Origin: Bilabrum cf. latius
Taxonomy: Eukaryota > Bigyra: Bicosoecida > Bigyra > Bicosoecida
Length of the DNA: 64,000 bases
Direction of reading: 5' to 3'
NCBI GenBank assembly: GCA_965178125.1
Contig: OZ237774.1
Location: forward strand, 62,001 to 126,000
Shown piece after piece: positions 11,292 through 22,769 of this stretch. The notes beneath the pieces were generated by a model that worked only from the letters and a program-made list of their open reading frames with translations, did not search any database and was not told the origin of the DNA. Made by a program: the position numbers and the translations under genes. Position 1 is the first letter of the stretch; every line of letters begins with the position of its first letter.

Positions 11292-11717
11292 GTGGCGATC
11301 TGATGACCAGAGTCTTGTGAAGACGAAAGGAGGGAAATAAGCTGGCGAGTCGGGTGCTGAGTGATAGTGATCGCAGTGATTGAATGTAGAGTGGCCTAGA
11401 TCTAGGCACAACATTTTTTAAGTATCCGCAATTGCCACAGACCTGTATTGCCACCACCATGCAATGTAAGTGATTGAGGATCCCCAACCCTTCCCTCTAA
11501 GGTTCAGAAATCGTTTGTACTAGCATTGTCGAAATATGATGCAACGGCCCTCCGTGAGCGTGGACATCACGATGCAAAAGATCTGCCTTGACCTCGTCCT
11601 GCGACGCGATCCCATCTGGATACCTACATGTAACCTTACCAGAAGCTTCCCCAGTACGCAACTTCAACCGATTCCTTCATCATTCCGCTTTAGGGTCAGC
11701 TTGAGTCCCTAAAGAAG
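11292..11717. other. Intergenic region containing one arm of a segmental duplication
   Basis: About 11292-11470 resembles 15016-15190 downstream of the truncated ankyrin copy, including the block ending CCACCATGCAATGT. A palindrome CTAGATCTAG lies at 11396-11405. The rest carries no recognisable gene. Confidence 0.6.
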
Positions 11718-12379
11718 ATGGAGCTGGAGGCTTTGGATTCCTCTGGCGTCACGATTGAGGAGCTACCGAGCGGGGCTGGAGGCGGATCCTCTGCTTCTGC
11801 TCCTGCTTCCCCACAGCTCCTGTGGAGCGAGCAGAGCTCATCCTCCTCGGACGGCGGGAACCATAGTGTTGTGCCACGCGTAAAGGAATGGTGGGCGGTG
11901 AGTTCTGCGGTTGATGCTCTAGCTTAGGCTGGGGGGGCAGGAGGACGACGGGTGGAGGGGCGTGTAGGGGAGGAGACGGTGGGAGCTGTGGGTCAGGAGG
12001 GTGTACGGATTGCCCTGCTGTGCGATCGAGAAATTGATCCCGTATATCTAAGAGATTACCATCGTGTTACCCTCACCCCCCGTAGTTGCCCCCTAGCACC
12101 AAGCAATCTCACGAGTTGCGGTTGGGGGCGAGGCTGGGATCCAGTCGCCACCTGTCTCCGACCTTGCCGCGTACTTTAGGAATAGCTGACCCACATCGAA
12201 CTGGTGCAATAACTTCGCTGTACTCACTGCCCCCGACGAAGAGACCACGAAGAAGCTGGATGCCCACCTAGAACATGGTGGATCGCTCAGCGGGTACTGC
12301 TGCCCGAGTCCTAAGGAGATCACCGATTCCGACAACGGAGCGACCTAGAGCGGGTGATGTGCTGAAATTCTTGGAGTGA
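11718..12379 (+). CDS. Hypothetical Ser/Arg-rich protein
   Basis: Exon 1 (11718-11897) is 60 codons, acidic then Ser-rich (SSASAPASPQLLWSEQSSSS), and ends EWWA at a GTGAGT donor. An in-phase second exon 12086-12379 starts after CGTAG with LPPSTKQSHELRLG, contains one UAG (12269-12271) read as Gln, and ends in TGA after DVLKFLE. The predicted product is 157 aa. No known domain is seen. The phase-0 junction and the joined frame are the only support, so the second exon is tentative. Confidence 0.4.
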
Positions 12380-12641
12380 ATTGGCCGCATAAAGCGTCGG
12401 AGTCATAGCTGGTCTCGGAAACCGAGAGCCACATCAACCTTCAGGCGCTGTGGACGTTGAGATCCCAAAACGTTCAACGATACCAATGTAGAAGTAGAAT
12501 GTGGGGGGTTGGAAACAGGTTTCGAGGATTGTGTTAATGCATTGTTCTGTGTGTGGACGCTGGGAAATGTCTCATGCCAGACGGCGACGGGCCGTGCCGC
12601 AATCGCGAAGCTGGAAGCTCCCAAGGTGGCTGAAGCACGGT
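12380..12641. other. Unassigned sequence before the 381-base repeat
   Basis: No supported gene. It contains a short hairpin CTCGGAAACCGAG near 12415. It is the left flank of the tandem repeat block and may belong to the same inserted segment. Confidence 0.35.
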
Positions 12642-13727
12642 GCATACGGATTCGCCGACGAGATGGAGGCATACGAGGAGGAACGCGATGAGTCAGTTCT
12701 GATGGCTGATTGTCAGCTCGAGCGGGGCTGTGTGACGGAGGAGGTGGTTTGCCGACGGAGAGGGGCAGGGCCAGCAACACGTTGTATCCAAGAGACGGCG
12801 AGGCTGGGGCGAAGGAGCGATTGTCTGAATTCGTCCCACCGGAAAAACGGTTATAGGATCAAGTTAAAGTCATTGACACCGTGTCGTACTCCTCTCGAGC
12901 GGCATAAGAGCCTCGATTTTCGGATCACTAGCAAACACCCGTCGCCTCTCCACAAATCAGGATGCGGTCGCTCCCATCTACACTGTGGCAAGCACGTGCC
13001 GCTTCTGAGGCTCAATGACAAGGCATACGGATTCGCCGACGAGATGGAGGCACACGAGGAGGAACGTGATGAGTCAGTTCTGATGGCTGATTGTCAGCTC
13101 GAGCGGGGCTGTGTGACGGAGGAGGTGGTTTGCCGACGGAGAGGGGCAGGGCCAGCAACACGTTGTATCCAAGAGACGGCGAGGCTGGGGCGAAGGAGCG
13201 ATTGTCTGAATTCGTCCCACCGGAAAAACGGTTATAGGATCAAGTTAAAGTCATTGACACCGTGTCGTACTCCTCTCGAGCGGCATAAGAGCCTCGATTT
13301 TCGGATCACTAGCAAACACCCGTCGCCTCTCCACAAATCAGGATGCGGTCGCTCCCATCTACACTGTGGCAAGCACGTGCCGCTTCTGAGGCTCAATGAC
13401 AAGGCATACGGATTCGCCGACGAGATGGAGGCACACGAGGAGGAACGTGATGAGTCAGTTCTGATGGCTCAGCTCGAGCGGGGCTGTGTGACGGAGGAGG
13501 TGGTTTGCCGACGGAGAGGGGCAGGGCCAGCAACACGTTGTATCCAAGAGACGGCGAGGCTGGGGCGAAGGAGCGATTGTCTGAATTCGTCCCACCGGAA
13601 AAACGGTTATAGGATCAAGTTAAAGTCATTGACACCGTGTCGTACTCCTCTCGAGCGGCATAAGAGCCTCGATTTTCGGATCACTAGCAAACACCCGTCG
13701 CCTCTCCACAAATCAGGATGCGGTCGC
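12642..13727. repeat. Tandem repeat, about three units of 381 bases
   Basis: Units begin GCATACGGATTCGCCGACGA at 12642, 13023 and 13404. Units 1 and 2 are 381 bases, exactly 127 codons; unit 3 lacks 6 bases near 13470 and stops near 13727. Identity is nearly complete. Because the period and the deletion are multiples of three, one plus-strand frame stays open across all units, but the translation (Cys/Arg-rich, for example VCRRRGAGPATRC) matches nothing I know. It could be a coding repeat or a young satellite. Confidence 0.9.
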
Positions 13728-14021
13728 TTACACCAGTTCCCCCCGAGTAGCACGAGCTGCTTTGCTTGTCAGCGACATGACAGCATCAGATTTACCAAGT
13801 GCCATGGCGTAGGCCTTCTTCGCGTCTGTTGCTGCTTCACCTGCTGCTTCGAAGGCCTCTTTCTTGGCCTTCAATTCGGCTTGCACTGCAGTTCCAAGTC
13901 CCTCACAAGCCTCAACTATTAGTTTGGCCCCCGCGGATACCCCATTCTTGTACTCCTAAGTCTTCTTCAATTCTAGAGTGGCTTCCATCTCCTCAAATGG
14001 TTTCTTACCAACTCCGGCCAT
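13728..14021 (-). CDS. Hypothetical Ala/Lys/Glu-rich helical protein
   Basis: A 97-aa frame on the minus strand starts MAGVGKKPFEEMEATLELKK, contains one UAG (13958-13956) read as Gln, and ends in TAA at the edge of the tandem repeat. The composition (KAKKEAFEAAGEAATDAKK) suggests one amphipathic helix or coiled coil. It looks more protein-like than the overlapping plus-strand frame. It may be truncated by the repeat block. No family is recognised. Confidence 0.4.
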
Positions 14022-14342
14022 TGTTTTTAAGGTTTAGCACTGGAGAAGTGGGGGTGGTTCAAATGGGTCCGTAAATAACGAATTGAAATAACCCCACACA
14101 ACAAAACTTAGTAACGAAAGTTCTTCAACTTTCGGCGCCGGTATCCGGGTCGGCTTGAGCGAGTTACCCTTGGGCTATTCCCGGGTCCGCCGCATTGTCT
14201 ATCTTTCTGGGCGCTTCGTCTACTGAAGTCCATTAGCTCGGACATCGGCTACCTGCTCCTCAGTGGTATCACCCGCAAACTCAGCAGCACGAGCTTGTGA
14301 GAGCTTTCGCCACATCCGCTCGCGCAGGCTTTGCTGCCGCAG
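14022..14342. other. Junction region upstream of the truncated ankyrin copy
   Basis: No supported gene. Similarity to the intron of ankyrin gene 2 begins at about 14327 (GCTTTGCTGCCGCAG), so the duplication breakpoint lies within that intron. Confidence 0.45.
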
Positions 14343-15015
14343 GGGCTTGAGATCCCTCTGATGTGCGCCGCCGATGAAAGCATGGAGACATGCACTTTGC
14401 TGCTGGGTGCAGGAGCCGACAGGTCCATTCAAGACGACGTGAGCGAATTGCAGAGAGAACGCTATTGATCAACTATATGTCCATTTCCAGTGTGATTGCA
14501 GGTAGACTGCGACACTCTCCAACACAACTTGCATTATTGCTGGCTAGGAAAGTGCCTGCGGCGAACCACAATCTAAAAACGGGGATCCTGACCACCTGCC
14601 AGTGCCAGCCATGCCGTGACTCATAGCACCCGTCCATGACTCATGGCACCCGACCATGACTCATGGCACCCGACCGGATCCGCAGGAAGAAAAGACGCCA
14701 GCGCAACGGGCCTTGGAGGAGAATCGCACGACGTGCGCCGAGCTGATCCGATCATACATTGATCCGATCCCCCTCAGGCTGCTCCTCTGGAGACGGGCCC
14801 ATGAGGCGCACAGGGACGCGGGCATGGTGTTCAAGGCAGCGAGCGAGGGCAGGCCCATGGAGCTGGCCAGGAGGCTGAGGCTGGGCAAGCTGGCGGGGGG
14901 GCTGGAGATGGAGGGCGAGGTGGAGGACGGGGCGGGCGGGACGAGGGTGGTGGGTCCGATGGAGGCGGCTCGATTAGGGGGTCATGACGAGTGCGTTGAG
15001 CTGCTTGAAAACTGA
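14343..15015 (+). pseudogene. 5'-truncated duplicate of ankyrin gene 2
   Basis: Only the last two exons are present: 14343-14438 (one repeat, IPLMCAADESMETCTLLL, one codon shorter than its paralogue) and 14695-15015 (EEKTPAQRALEENRTTC...CVELLEN, TGA). Both keep good splice sites and an intact frame. No upstream ankyrin exons or start codon were found; the region to the left is the tandem repeat block. It may be a non-functional fragment or a new gene that uses an unrecognised first exon. Confidence 0.7.
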
Positions 15016-15190
15016 GAGGTGATCTGATGACTAGAGTCTTGTGAAGACGAAAGGAGGGAAATAAGCTGGCGAGTCGGGTGGTGAGTGATTGGAGCTGGAG
15101 CGGGCTCGATTTAGGCACAGTTTTTCCGAGTCTCCGCTATTGCCACAGAACCGTATTTGCCACCAGTCACCAGTGGCGCACCACCATGCA

Positions 15191-18100
15191 ATGTTGCGTG
15201 CTATTCCTAGAGACGTAGTTCTCGACAATCTCCCCCAGTCCATTTACATTGAGGCCAAAACAACTACTTGTCTGCTGTATATCATGGCAATGCGTACGGA
15301 TGCCCCTCATTGTGACAAAAGCTACGCGATCCAGCCTGGAACCGGGGATGGACGGCGTAGGCATGGCATCAATTTGCCGAACCAGGTACCATAGTACGGA
15401 CATGATACCTCGCAAAATCATATTGTTGATTCAATATTTCCAAGTTTGCCAGCTTTGCTGGAATCCTTACCACCTAGTAAAGCGGCAGAATTGCGCGGGG
15501 TTCTGTTTGGCCTGGCTGTTCCAACACTGCGAGACACCAAACTGCAGATTTTTCATGGGTCCATACGACGAGCAGTGCATGTATATTTCAATAGCCGCCG
15601 TCGTAATGCTCAACACGATTGTGGTGAACTTCAGAGACGTGTCCAGCAGTCGATCAGGGACCGAAAGAAGAGCATCTTGCTCGCCAGCAAATGGACCAAG
15701 AACATGGCTGGTAGATCCGGGACGGTAATGTCATCGGTCTTACCCTACCTATCGATGGCTGATATCAGCAGGCTAGCATAGACGTGTAGTGCTATTCGGG
15801 CAAGCCTCGCAGCTCACTCCAACCAGGTCGCATCGAGCATTGCAAGCGAGCTCGGTACAAGGGTAAGCCAGCAGGTTGGAAACGGATCGCATGGTCTCGC
15901 AAGATTATGGCAACGTACGTCCATGCTCATTTAGTGCGGAGGGCTGCTGGCAAGCGCTGTAGAAGTGCCAGAGACTCACCCTGATGGTGGCGGCGAGAAT
16001 ACCGCTGCGGTGCCAGTGTACGATAGAGATATTCGCGAAGGCAGCAGCAGTTCGCCTCACGGATGGAAATACATGCGCGCGGATGTAGTGCGTGGTCACG
16101 AGGATACGGGCAAGTCCTGTGGTACCCATGCCTCACCCGTGGGATAGTCCCCAACCCATGCTAGAGGAAGAAATTCACGTCTCCGTGGCTCCGCTGCATC
16201 CTAGCCGCTGCTTGGTTCTGCAAAGAAGTTTCATTCGAGTGTAGGCGTGCAAGGTGTCATGAGCTCCACCAAGGGCAAGCCTTCAATATATGGGGCAATC
16301 AATGCCACCGAGAAAGCTTCCTGCCAAGGTGTTCCGCTGCCTACCAACACAGCCGATGGCCAGGGTCACGGCACGTCTGTAGATCTAATTCATGAACTAA
16401 GGTAGCTATGCATGTAGCATGGGGTTGCAGTACCCTCCCGTCTTCAGGCCATGGCAAGGGATCCTGCTGCAGGTGGGCTAGCGCGGGCCATCGTGGAGTG
16501 GGAGGCGGCCGGGATGGTGCTGGGAGGGGAAGACCCTCGCGAGTTCGAAGGATGGTTGGAAGAATCAGCTGCCACTGCTCTGCTGCTTATGGGAGTCGCG
16601 GGTGCGCTGGTGCATCTTCCGGGGCGCATGGATGCCATCCGCAACGTGTTCAAGAACACCCACGAGACGAGGCGTCGGTTGACTCGGGAGGAACATCCAT
16701 GGCACCGTACCACGCGAATAAATGCTAGCTAGGATGATTTGCATCTGGAGCATGCCTCTGCGACCAATTCCTCCCGGGTGTTGATTCCGCATCCTGGGGG
16801 TGTGCTGGTAGACCCCGATGTCATGGAGCTGGATGCGGTGCAAGGGCTGTTTCATGTTTCCCAGGACAGTGAGGACGACGGTAACGAAGCCAGCCATCAA
16901 GATCGTTTTCGACGAATCGTAGTGGGTGCGATGAAAGACTTCAGACAGGAGGGGCCCGACTTGGAGTGGCGCATTGAGCGATTGGGTCTAAACACTCGAA
17001 CCGATAGTCTTGGTTTGAACACGCAGGGAAATTTAGGGCTGCACTTTGACTGGCTGACTAGTTCTGGAGCGATAAGTGGGCATCATAAGGTATCGGGCTG
17101 TATTCGGATGCAGGTACTTGCGACCCCTGGAGTATTCCCTGGCCGACGGTAGGAGATCTAGCAACTTTACACCCAGTCTGATACGATACTAGGAGGGACC
17201 TCGCACCAGAATGATCTAGCAGTGCAATCCTCCCGCAGCAAGTGCTCGAGGCCAAGTCGTAGGCAGTGGGCCATGCCTGCTCCATCGCCTCTAGACGCAG
17301 CTCGCTGGCATCAGATTGCCGCCCTTGAAGGCAGGGACATTGACATGGTGTCAGAGCTCGTCTACAAGCTTCCGCATCAATGTGACATTGCGGCAAACAA
17401 CCTCAGTTTAATTGATCACTACTGGTGCTACTGCAAGAGCTGCTCCTGCTGTAGGATCTTCTGCTCGTCCTACCCATGGCGCCTAGTGCTGATGCTGTTA
17501 GTGGACTGCTGTCATGTCACTGTCCCTCTGGTGTTTTTTCTGGTGTTTGCGATGTCATTCGTAGCTCAAGCCGTGCCAATGGCTTGCACCCGCATGGAGC
17601 TGGCTGCCTACAACGAGACGGTGCTGTCAGTTCCTCCATCACAGACCAACGTACCCATGGATGTGTTGGATGACATCACGTCCCACTGCTGGTCTGGCAA
17701 GATGCTCGGGTGGGGTGGGCACAATTCAACAGCAGCAAATGTGGTGAGCACAGTGCAGGATTTCAGTTTGGATCCATGGTTGCAGTGGACGATGCTCTTC
17801 CCAGCTTGGGTAGCCGCCATGTGCGTGTGCTGCGTCATCGTTTGCTTGCAGCCATGCATGTGCCACACTTCCGACGGATCAATGTATCCCCCCATAGTGC
17901 TACTGCTGTGGTCGACGTGGGACTTGAAAACTCCAACTGACCGTGATATCGTTGGAGCGGATGGTCAACGTCAAGTGCGCATCAGAGATTTTGTTTAGAT
18001 TTCCAGCTGGACGGCCAAAGTCAGCTTTAATGAAGCGGCTTTCTTCCGGAGCTCGCGGATAGCAGGGCGCCCTATCAACTACCTCCCTATTTCTATTTCT

Positions 18101-20131
18101 AATGCCCAAATGATGCTGTACGATCCCGTGATGGCGGGATTAAGTGGTATCCTTGCGCCTCCCATCCTAAGTGTACTATCAGTATTGGCTGTTGCAAGTA
18201 CGTATACGATGCTCGGTATCGACCTACTCGTACAGGAGAGAGCCCGCGATGCTTGCCAATACGCAGGAATATCGGTTTTGACGGCTCTTGTCGTGCCACT
18301 TGTCCTGAATATACTTCGGCTCCAATGGCGAAATGGCGGGAGGCACGGCTGGTGGCCAACCCTGCACACTATCAAACTCGGGTGCTTGTGGTTGTCATGG
18401 TCATTTTTCGATTGTTTTGGGTTGGGTGTTCTGTTAGTTATTTGGAGCGACGGGGGCTCTCATGCTGCTGGTATTGCACTTTGGGTGTTTGCTTGTATGC
18501 GGCTGCTACTCATGTTCTGTCACAGTGGACTGGTGTATGGATGTCTCGACAACTAGTCTCATGGGGCGCGTATGGTCATGGAGAATGCATTCGATGTTCC
18601 ATTCTGGGACGTTCTATTTGAAGCACCAAAGTATGCCGTCCTGGCTACGATTTGCACAGTGATTGCAATGCATGCGAGCCCTGTTGCGATCATCACGTCT
18701 CCGGTGTCGCTTGGGGCTTGGGTCATGGCGACGTATATGGTCGCAGCTGGTGCATCCATCATTTAGCTCTGTCTCTGCTGTGGACTTCCTATTGGAATTG
18801 CGTTCAATAGATCCATATTGCAGACAGGTGGAAGCTACGCGGGCGAGTTGAAAGGCATACGCTTAGCGAATTAGACTATATCAGCCATGCGGCAGCGAGT
18901 TGCGTCACACCAAGTGCAGACACGCTTCCTAGGGTGCTGTTTGTTGCATGGCTCCATGTACGAAAACGATGGCTGCTACAGGGGGACATGCTGTCAATGC
19001 TCGGACGATCCAGGGTATTCGAATCCGACTGCAGCTGTCGCACAGCGGTGGTACAGCCCGGAATTTAGTGCAACGTTCAATAGAATCCGTAGAGACAGTT
19101 CGATGCGCCTTCCCACAAGCGATGCCAGCGACTGCTGCCCTCGATGGGTTTCTCTCTGTTGCGGTGACAAATCCATACGGGACTATGAGGACGACCTCCA
19201 ACAGCGAATGGCTAGCTGGCCTCCAGCTTGTCACTTCGGGTTGACTCTCCCTAACCCTAACGGAAAGTAGAGCAGGCGGTTCAACCCGAAGCGCGGAGCA
19301 GAAGCAGGACTGGCTGCCGCCAGCATGGCCAGCAAATATCTGATAAGGCGCGCTGTCCTTGCTCTTCGGTCTGCCCACGGATCTGCTGAAGGGACGGGGG
19401 CGGCCATGCTGCAACTGCATCTCCGGCTTGAGAGGCTGCAAGCATCCATTCGCTAGGCACTGAGCAGTGATAGACGTCCACATACCATCAGCCGTTCATA
19501 TCATTCGCATCGCCAAGGGAACACGCCTCGTATTGATCCTTCCAGCTTTGCCATGACTGGGCTGAACTTGCCACAGTTGCACATGCAGGTGCGGGCGGCG
19601 AGTGGGGCTGCGATTACCGCTGCCATGCTGCTGCTGGGGGGTCCTAAATCGCTCATGGGCGAGTTCGTCAGCGTGCAGAGATAGCATTCGCAACATGGAC
19701 AGAGCCATAGTCGCGCGAACCGTAAAGGACGTGGCAGGTCACTGGCAGGAGGCAGCAGCGCGGCAAGGGGATATGGTGACAGTGTAGATGCATGGACCGT
19801 TTCTGATCAGTCTTCTGCCAATGCAGCCGGCTCCGCAGCTATGCATAATGCAGAAGATGGTGGTAGCGACCGTGATAGGCTATCCCATGCCTTGGAGCGG
19901 GGGAGATCGGCTTGGAGGCGAATGGTATCCAGGAGCATGCCAGAGGGAGGTGCTCCATCATGGACGACTGCAGATGCATCGATGTTGGTGGAGATGGGGG
20001 GAGGGGAGGCGGTGTACAGAGTGCAGGCGGGTGGCAATTTGGCAAGGTCGCAGGGCGGGATACGTGGAAAAGGAGCATCGCTGCCTGCCGGTGGGAAGGG
20101 TGGCATGGGTGACAGTGATCTGAGCGATTGA
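15191..20131 (+). CDS. Large F-box-like plus multi-membrane-span protein with 17 UAG codons
   Basis: One uninterrupted frame of 1646 aa ends in TGA. It contains UAG at 15392, 15779, 15932, 16145, 16202, 16403, 16415, 16730, 17150, 17159, 17996, 18554, 18764, 18872, 19268, 19454 and 19682, and no UAA or UGA. Residues about 179-205 resemble an F-box (VLPYLSMADISRLA, then UAG, then TCSAIRASL). Residues about 750-1210 hold roughly ten hydrophobic spans (for example LVLMLLVDCCHVTVPLVFF) separated by Cys-rich loops. The C-terminal 350 aa are polar and Gly/Ser-rich. The layout weakly recalls the TMEM185/fragile-X-F membrane family, but I do not assign it. An ATG at 15186 is out of frame; 15191 is the first in-frame ATG. 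An F-box joined to a polytopic membrane protein would suggest a membrane-tethered ubiquitin ligase adaptor; this is inference. Confidence 0.75.
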
Positions 20132-20355
20132 ATGGCGCATTCTTTGTGAGTTTCTTCCTTGGCAGGTGCTCAGCAGAGGCTATGCTACGTTGTCGCTGTT
20201 AACTGCCTGGCTTCTTTGCCGCACTGCCCACAATCACAACCATGCAACAAGACTGCACCGGGGTCAATCGCACTCGTCACATGGCTTCGAACCGCTTCGG
20301 GTTCCCCAAGTGAAACTGGGGGACTACCCCATTCTTCTGCGCTTTGTTTCGGAGA

Positions 20356-22695
20356 ATGCCAGCCGGAAAAGGAAGAAAAGGAAAACGATCGAAAGGTGGA
20401 TAGCGCAGTGCTATCACTGGGACAACGGCTGCTTTGAAAACGGTGGACGTGCTGAAAGCTGCAACTGCTGTGTCAAACACTAGCTCTGGGCGGAAACGAA
20501 GCCGCGCTGAAATGAAAGCAGGTGGACAGACATCAACAGGATCTACTTCATCTGCTTCCTCCATTATGGACATGCTTGGCGGTGACGATGTCGAACAGGA
20601 TGCATCGGCCCTGTCGACCGCATTCGATGCGTTCGGATCGAGTGCAGGCCCCGCAGAGACAGTCCCAAGCATCCCTATGCTACAAACCAAGTCATCGGAT
20701 AATACAGATAGTGCAACTGACAAGGATATCGAGACCGACTCGAATAAAGCCGAGCTCGACGACAGCGAGGAGCCAGACGCAGACACCAAGAAAGCGCTGG
20801 AGGCTAGCCGCCGCCTCACAGGCAGCGCAGAGCCCGAGGGAAAGCGAGCCAGGAAAGTGAAGAAATCCATCCGCGCAGCAGAGGCGAGGGCGCGGGCGGG
20901 GGACGCACCATCCCGAGCCAGAGAAGGTTCCTCGGGTTCCTCGGCCGACGGGGCGCAGGGCGAGCACGGAGCAGGTGCCCCGGAGCGGCTCGGTCGCACA
21001 CTGTTCCTCGCTGGAGTGCCGGTCCCCTGCAGGGCCAGGGAGCTGCAGGCCCTGGCAGAGCTGGCTCTGGGAATCGAACCTGGGACCAAGGAGGGGACAA
21101 CCGGAGCCGCAGCTGCAGCAGGAAGCAAGGGCAAGGACAAGGACAAGGACAAGGACAAGGACAAGGACAAGGACAAGGACAAGGACAAGGGCAAAGGCAA
21201 GGGCATTGGATAGGAACAAATGCCGGAGACGAAATCGCTAGCAGCATCCTCGTCCTCATCAGCCCCAGCCCCAGCCACGACTGCGCAACCCAAGGCCCCT
21301 CCCGCCGGGCCCTCCCCTGTGGAGTCGGTGCGGTTCCGGTCTGTGCCAGTGCGTGCTGTCGCCGTCAAGGCAGGATCGGATCAGGCCGCCATGCGCAAGG
21401 CCGCTGCTCAGAAAGGGGTGTACCGCACTGCGGCGCACGGGACGGGCACCTCTGGCAAGTCCGCCCCCGCCGACGGCCCCGAGGGCGGGGGCGCGGACGG
21501 GTCGGGTGAGTGGAGGATCAAGACAACGGAAGGGCAGAAGAAGGGCAAGGGGCAGGGGCACGGGGGCAGGACGGACGGGGGGCTGAGGGCCATCGCTGCA
21601 GCCGCGCCCGCTGCCGCCGCCGTGCAGAACGCCTACGTGGTGTTCCGCACGAAGCAGGCCGCGGAACAGGCGCTGACGTCACTCCAGGGTGCGTGGATCA
21701 GGGGACACCGCATGCGGGCTGACTGGGCCACCGCCGCAGGTGCATCGCAGGGCAGCGGGGAACAAAAGCAAGGCAGCGGGGAGCAGGCGCGCAGGCGGTG
21801 CGTGGTGGTGGCGAGGCTGCCTTGGAGGGCGGAGGAGGCCGACGTGGAGGCGGCGGTGGAGCGGGCGCTGGCCGCTGCTGGTGTGACGAGTGAGGGGGGC
21901 GCGGGGGCGGGTGGTCTCAACGAGGCGCTGGGGGTGGATTTGGACGCGGAGGAGAGCGGCGGGGGGTCTCTCGTGGTGGCGCACGACGCGCGGCTTAGAG
22001 CAGGGGGGTACACTGGCCTGGCGGTGGGTCCCTTGGAGGCGGCCCGCAGTGTGACGAGTGTGAGGATCCCGAGGGACCGCGTGTCGCAGGCCTCGAGGGG
22101 AGTGGCCTTCGTGTGGCTGACGCCGGGGGCACTGGGTCGCGGTGCCGTGGCTGTGCTCCTGCAGCTGGGCCGGAGGGCAGAGGGTGTGATCGAGGAGACT
22201 GACAAGCGGGTGGAACGGGCCGTGCTGGGGGGCGGGCTGTCGGTGCCTGGGAGGAGGCGGGTGAGGGAGGAGGAGGAGGCTGCGGCTGCGGGGGGCAGGG
22301 GCGTGCTTGCAGTGGGGGGGCGGGTGGTGCGCGTGATGCCGTACAAGCCCTCGGCCCAGACAACAACCGGGGGGGGCGGGCGCGGTGCTGGCAGGGGTAG
22401 GGGTCGCGATGGGGGGGGTACGGGCCAGGGGGATAGGGCGGCGCGGGGAACAGGGGGCAGTGGCAGGGGTCGGGGTGGCAGTAGGGGTCGTTCGGACAGT
22501 CGTGGGCGGGGCAGGGGCAGGGGCGGTGGCCGTGGCCGTGGTCGTGGTGGTGGCATGGGCGGCGGGAAGGCGGGCCCTGGAGGTGGCGCGAGTGGCGGTT
22601 CGGACGGGGCGCCCAAGAAGAAGAAGGCGAGATGGAGCGATGGCAGGAACGGTCCCATGGGAGCTAGGCGCAGGGGCGGGGCCGGCGGGCAGTGA
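20356..22695 (+). CDS. Nop12/RBM34-like nucleolar RNA-binding protein
   Basis: A single exon of 779 aa ends in TGA, with UAG at 20401 and 21211 read as Gln. The order is a basic N-terminus (PAGKGRKGKRSKGG), an acidic stretch, a first RRM, a second RRM and an RGG tail. RRM1 starts RTLFLAGVPV at about residue 213, is split by a long insert with a Lys-Asp repeat, resumes with the family's ESVRFRSVPV at about 322 and ends NAYVVFRTKQAAEQAL at about 425. RRM2 starts CVVVARLPWRAEEADVE at about 480. The tail (about 675-779) is GRGRGRGG-type. Yeast Nop12 and human RBM34 act in pre-60S rRNA processing. Both RRMs are expanded by Gly-rich inserts. The gene lies 74 bases upstream of the HELLS-like gene on the same strand. 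Confidence 0.85.
21133..21188. repeat. In-frame hexanucleotide repeat encoding Lys-Asp
   Basis: About nine copies of AAGGAC inside the first RRM of the Nop12-like gene encode a Lys-Asp repeat. The six-base unit keeps the frame whatever the copy number, so length variation would be tolerated. Confidence 0.9.
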
Positions 22696-22769
22696 AGGTC
22701 GCTTTCGGGCCTGAGCGAACCTTCGTTGCTTGCGATCGAATTGCTGGTCTACTCGCACACTTGTTCAAG

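Noticed and set aside
12220-12480. Possible rRNA-like fragment (GAAATTCTTGGAG)
   Set aside because: Only a short resemblance to 18S rRNA; flanking sequence does not match, so no rRNA is called.
12501-13922. 473-aa plus-strand frame over the tandem repeat as a gene
   Set aside because: It starts at a non-ATG codon, encodes repeated Arg/Cys-rich sequence with no homology and overlaps a more protein-like minus-strand frame. I list it only as a repeat.
21055-21090. tRNA T-arm-like sequence (GGTTCGATTCC on the minus strand)
   Set aside because: It lies inside the Nop12-like coding region, and no acceptor, D or anticodon stems can be built around it.
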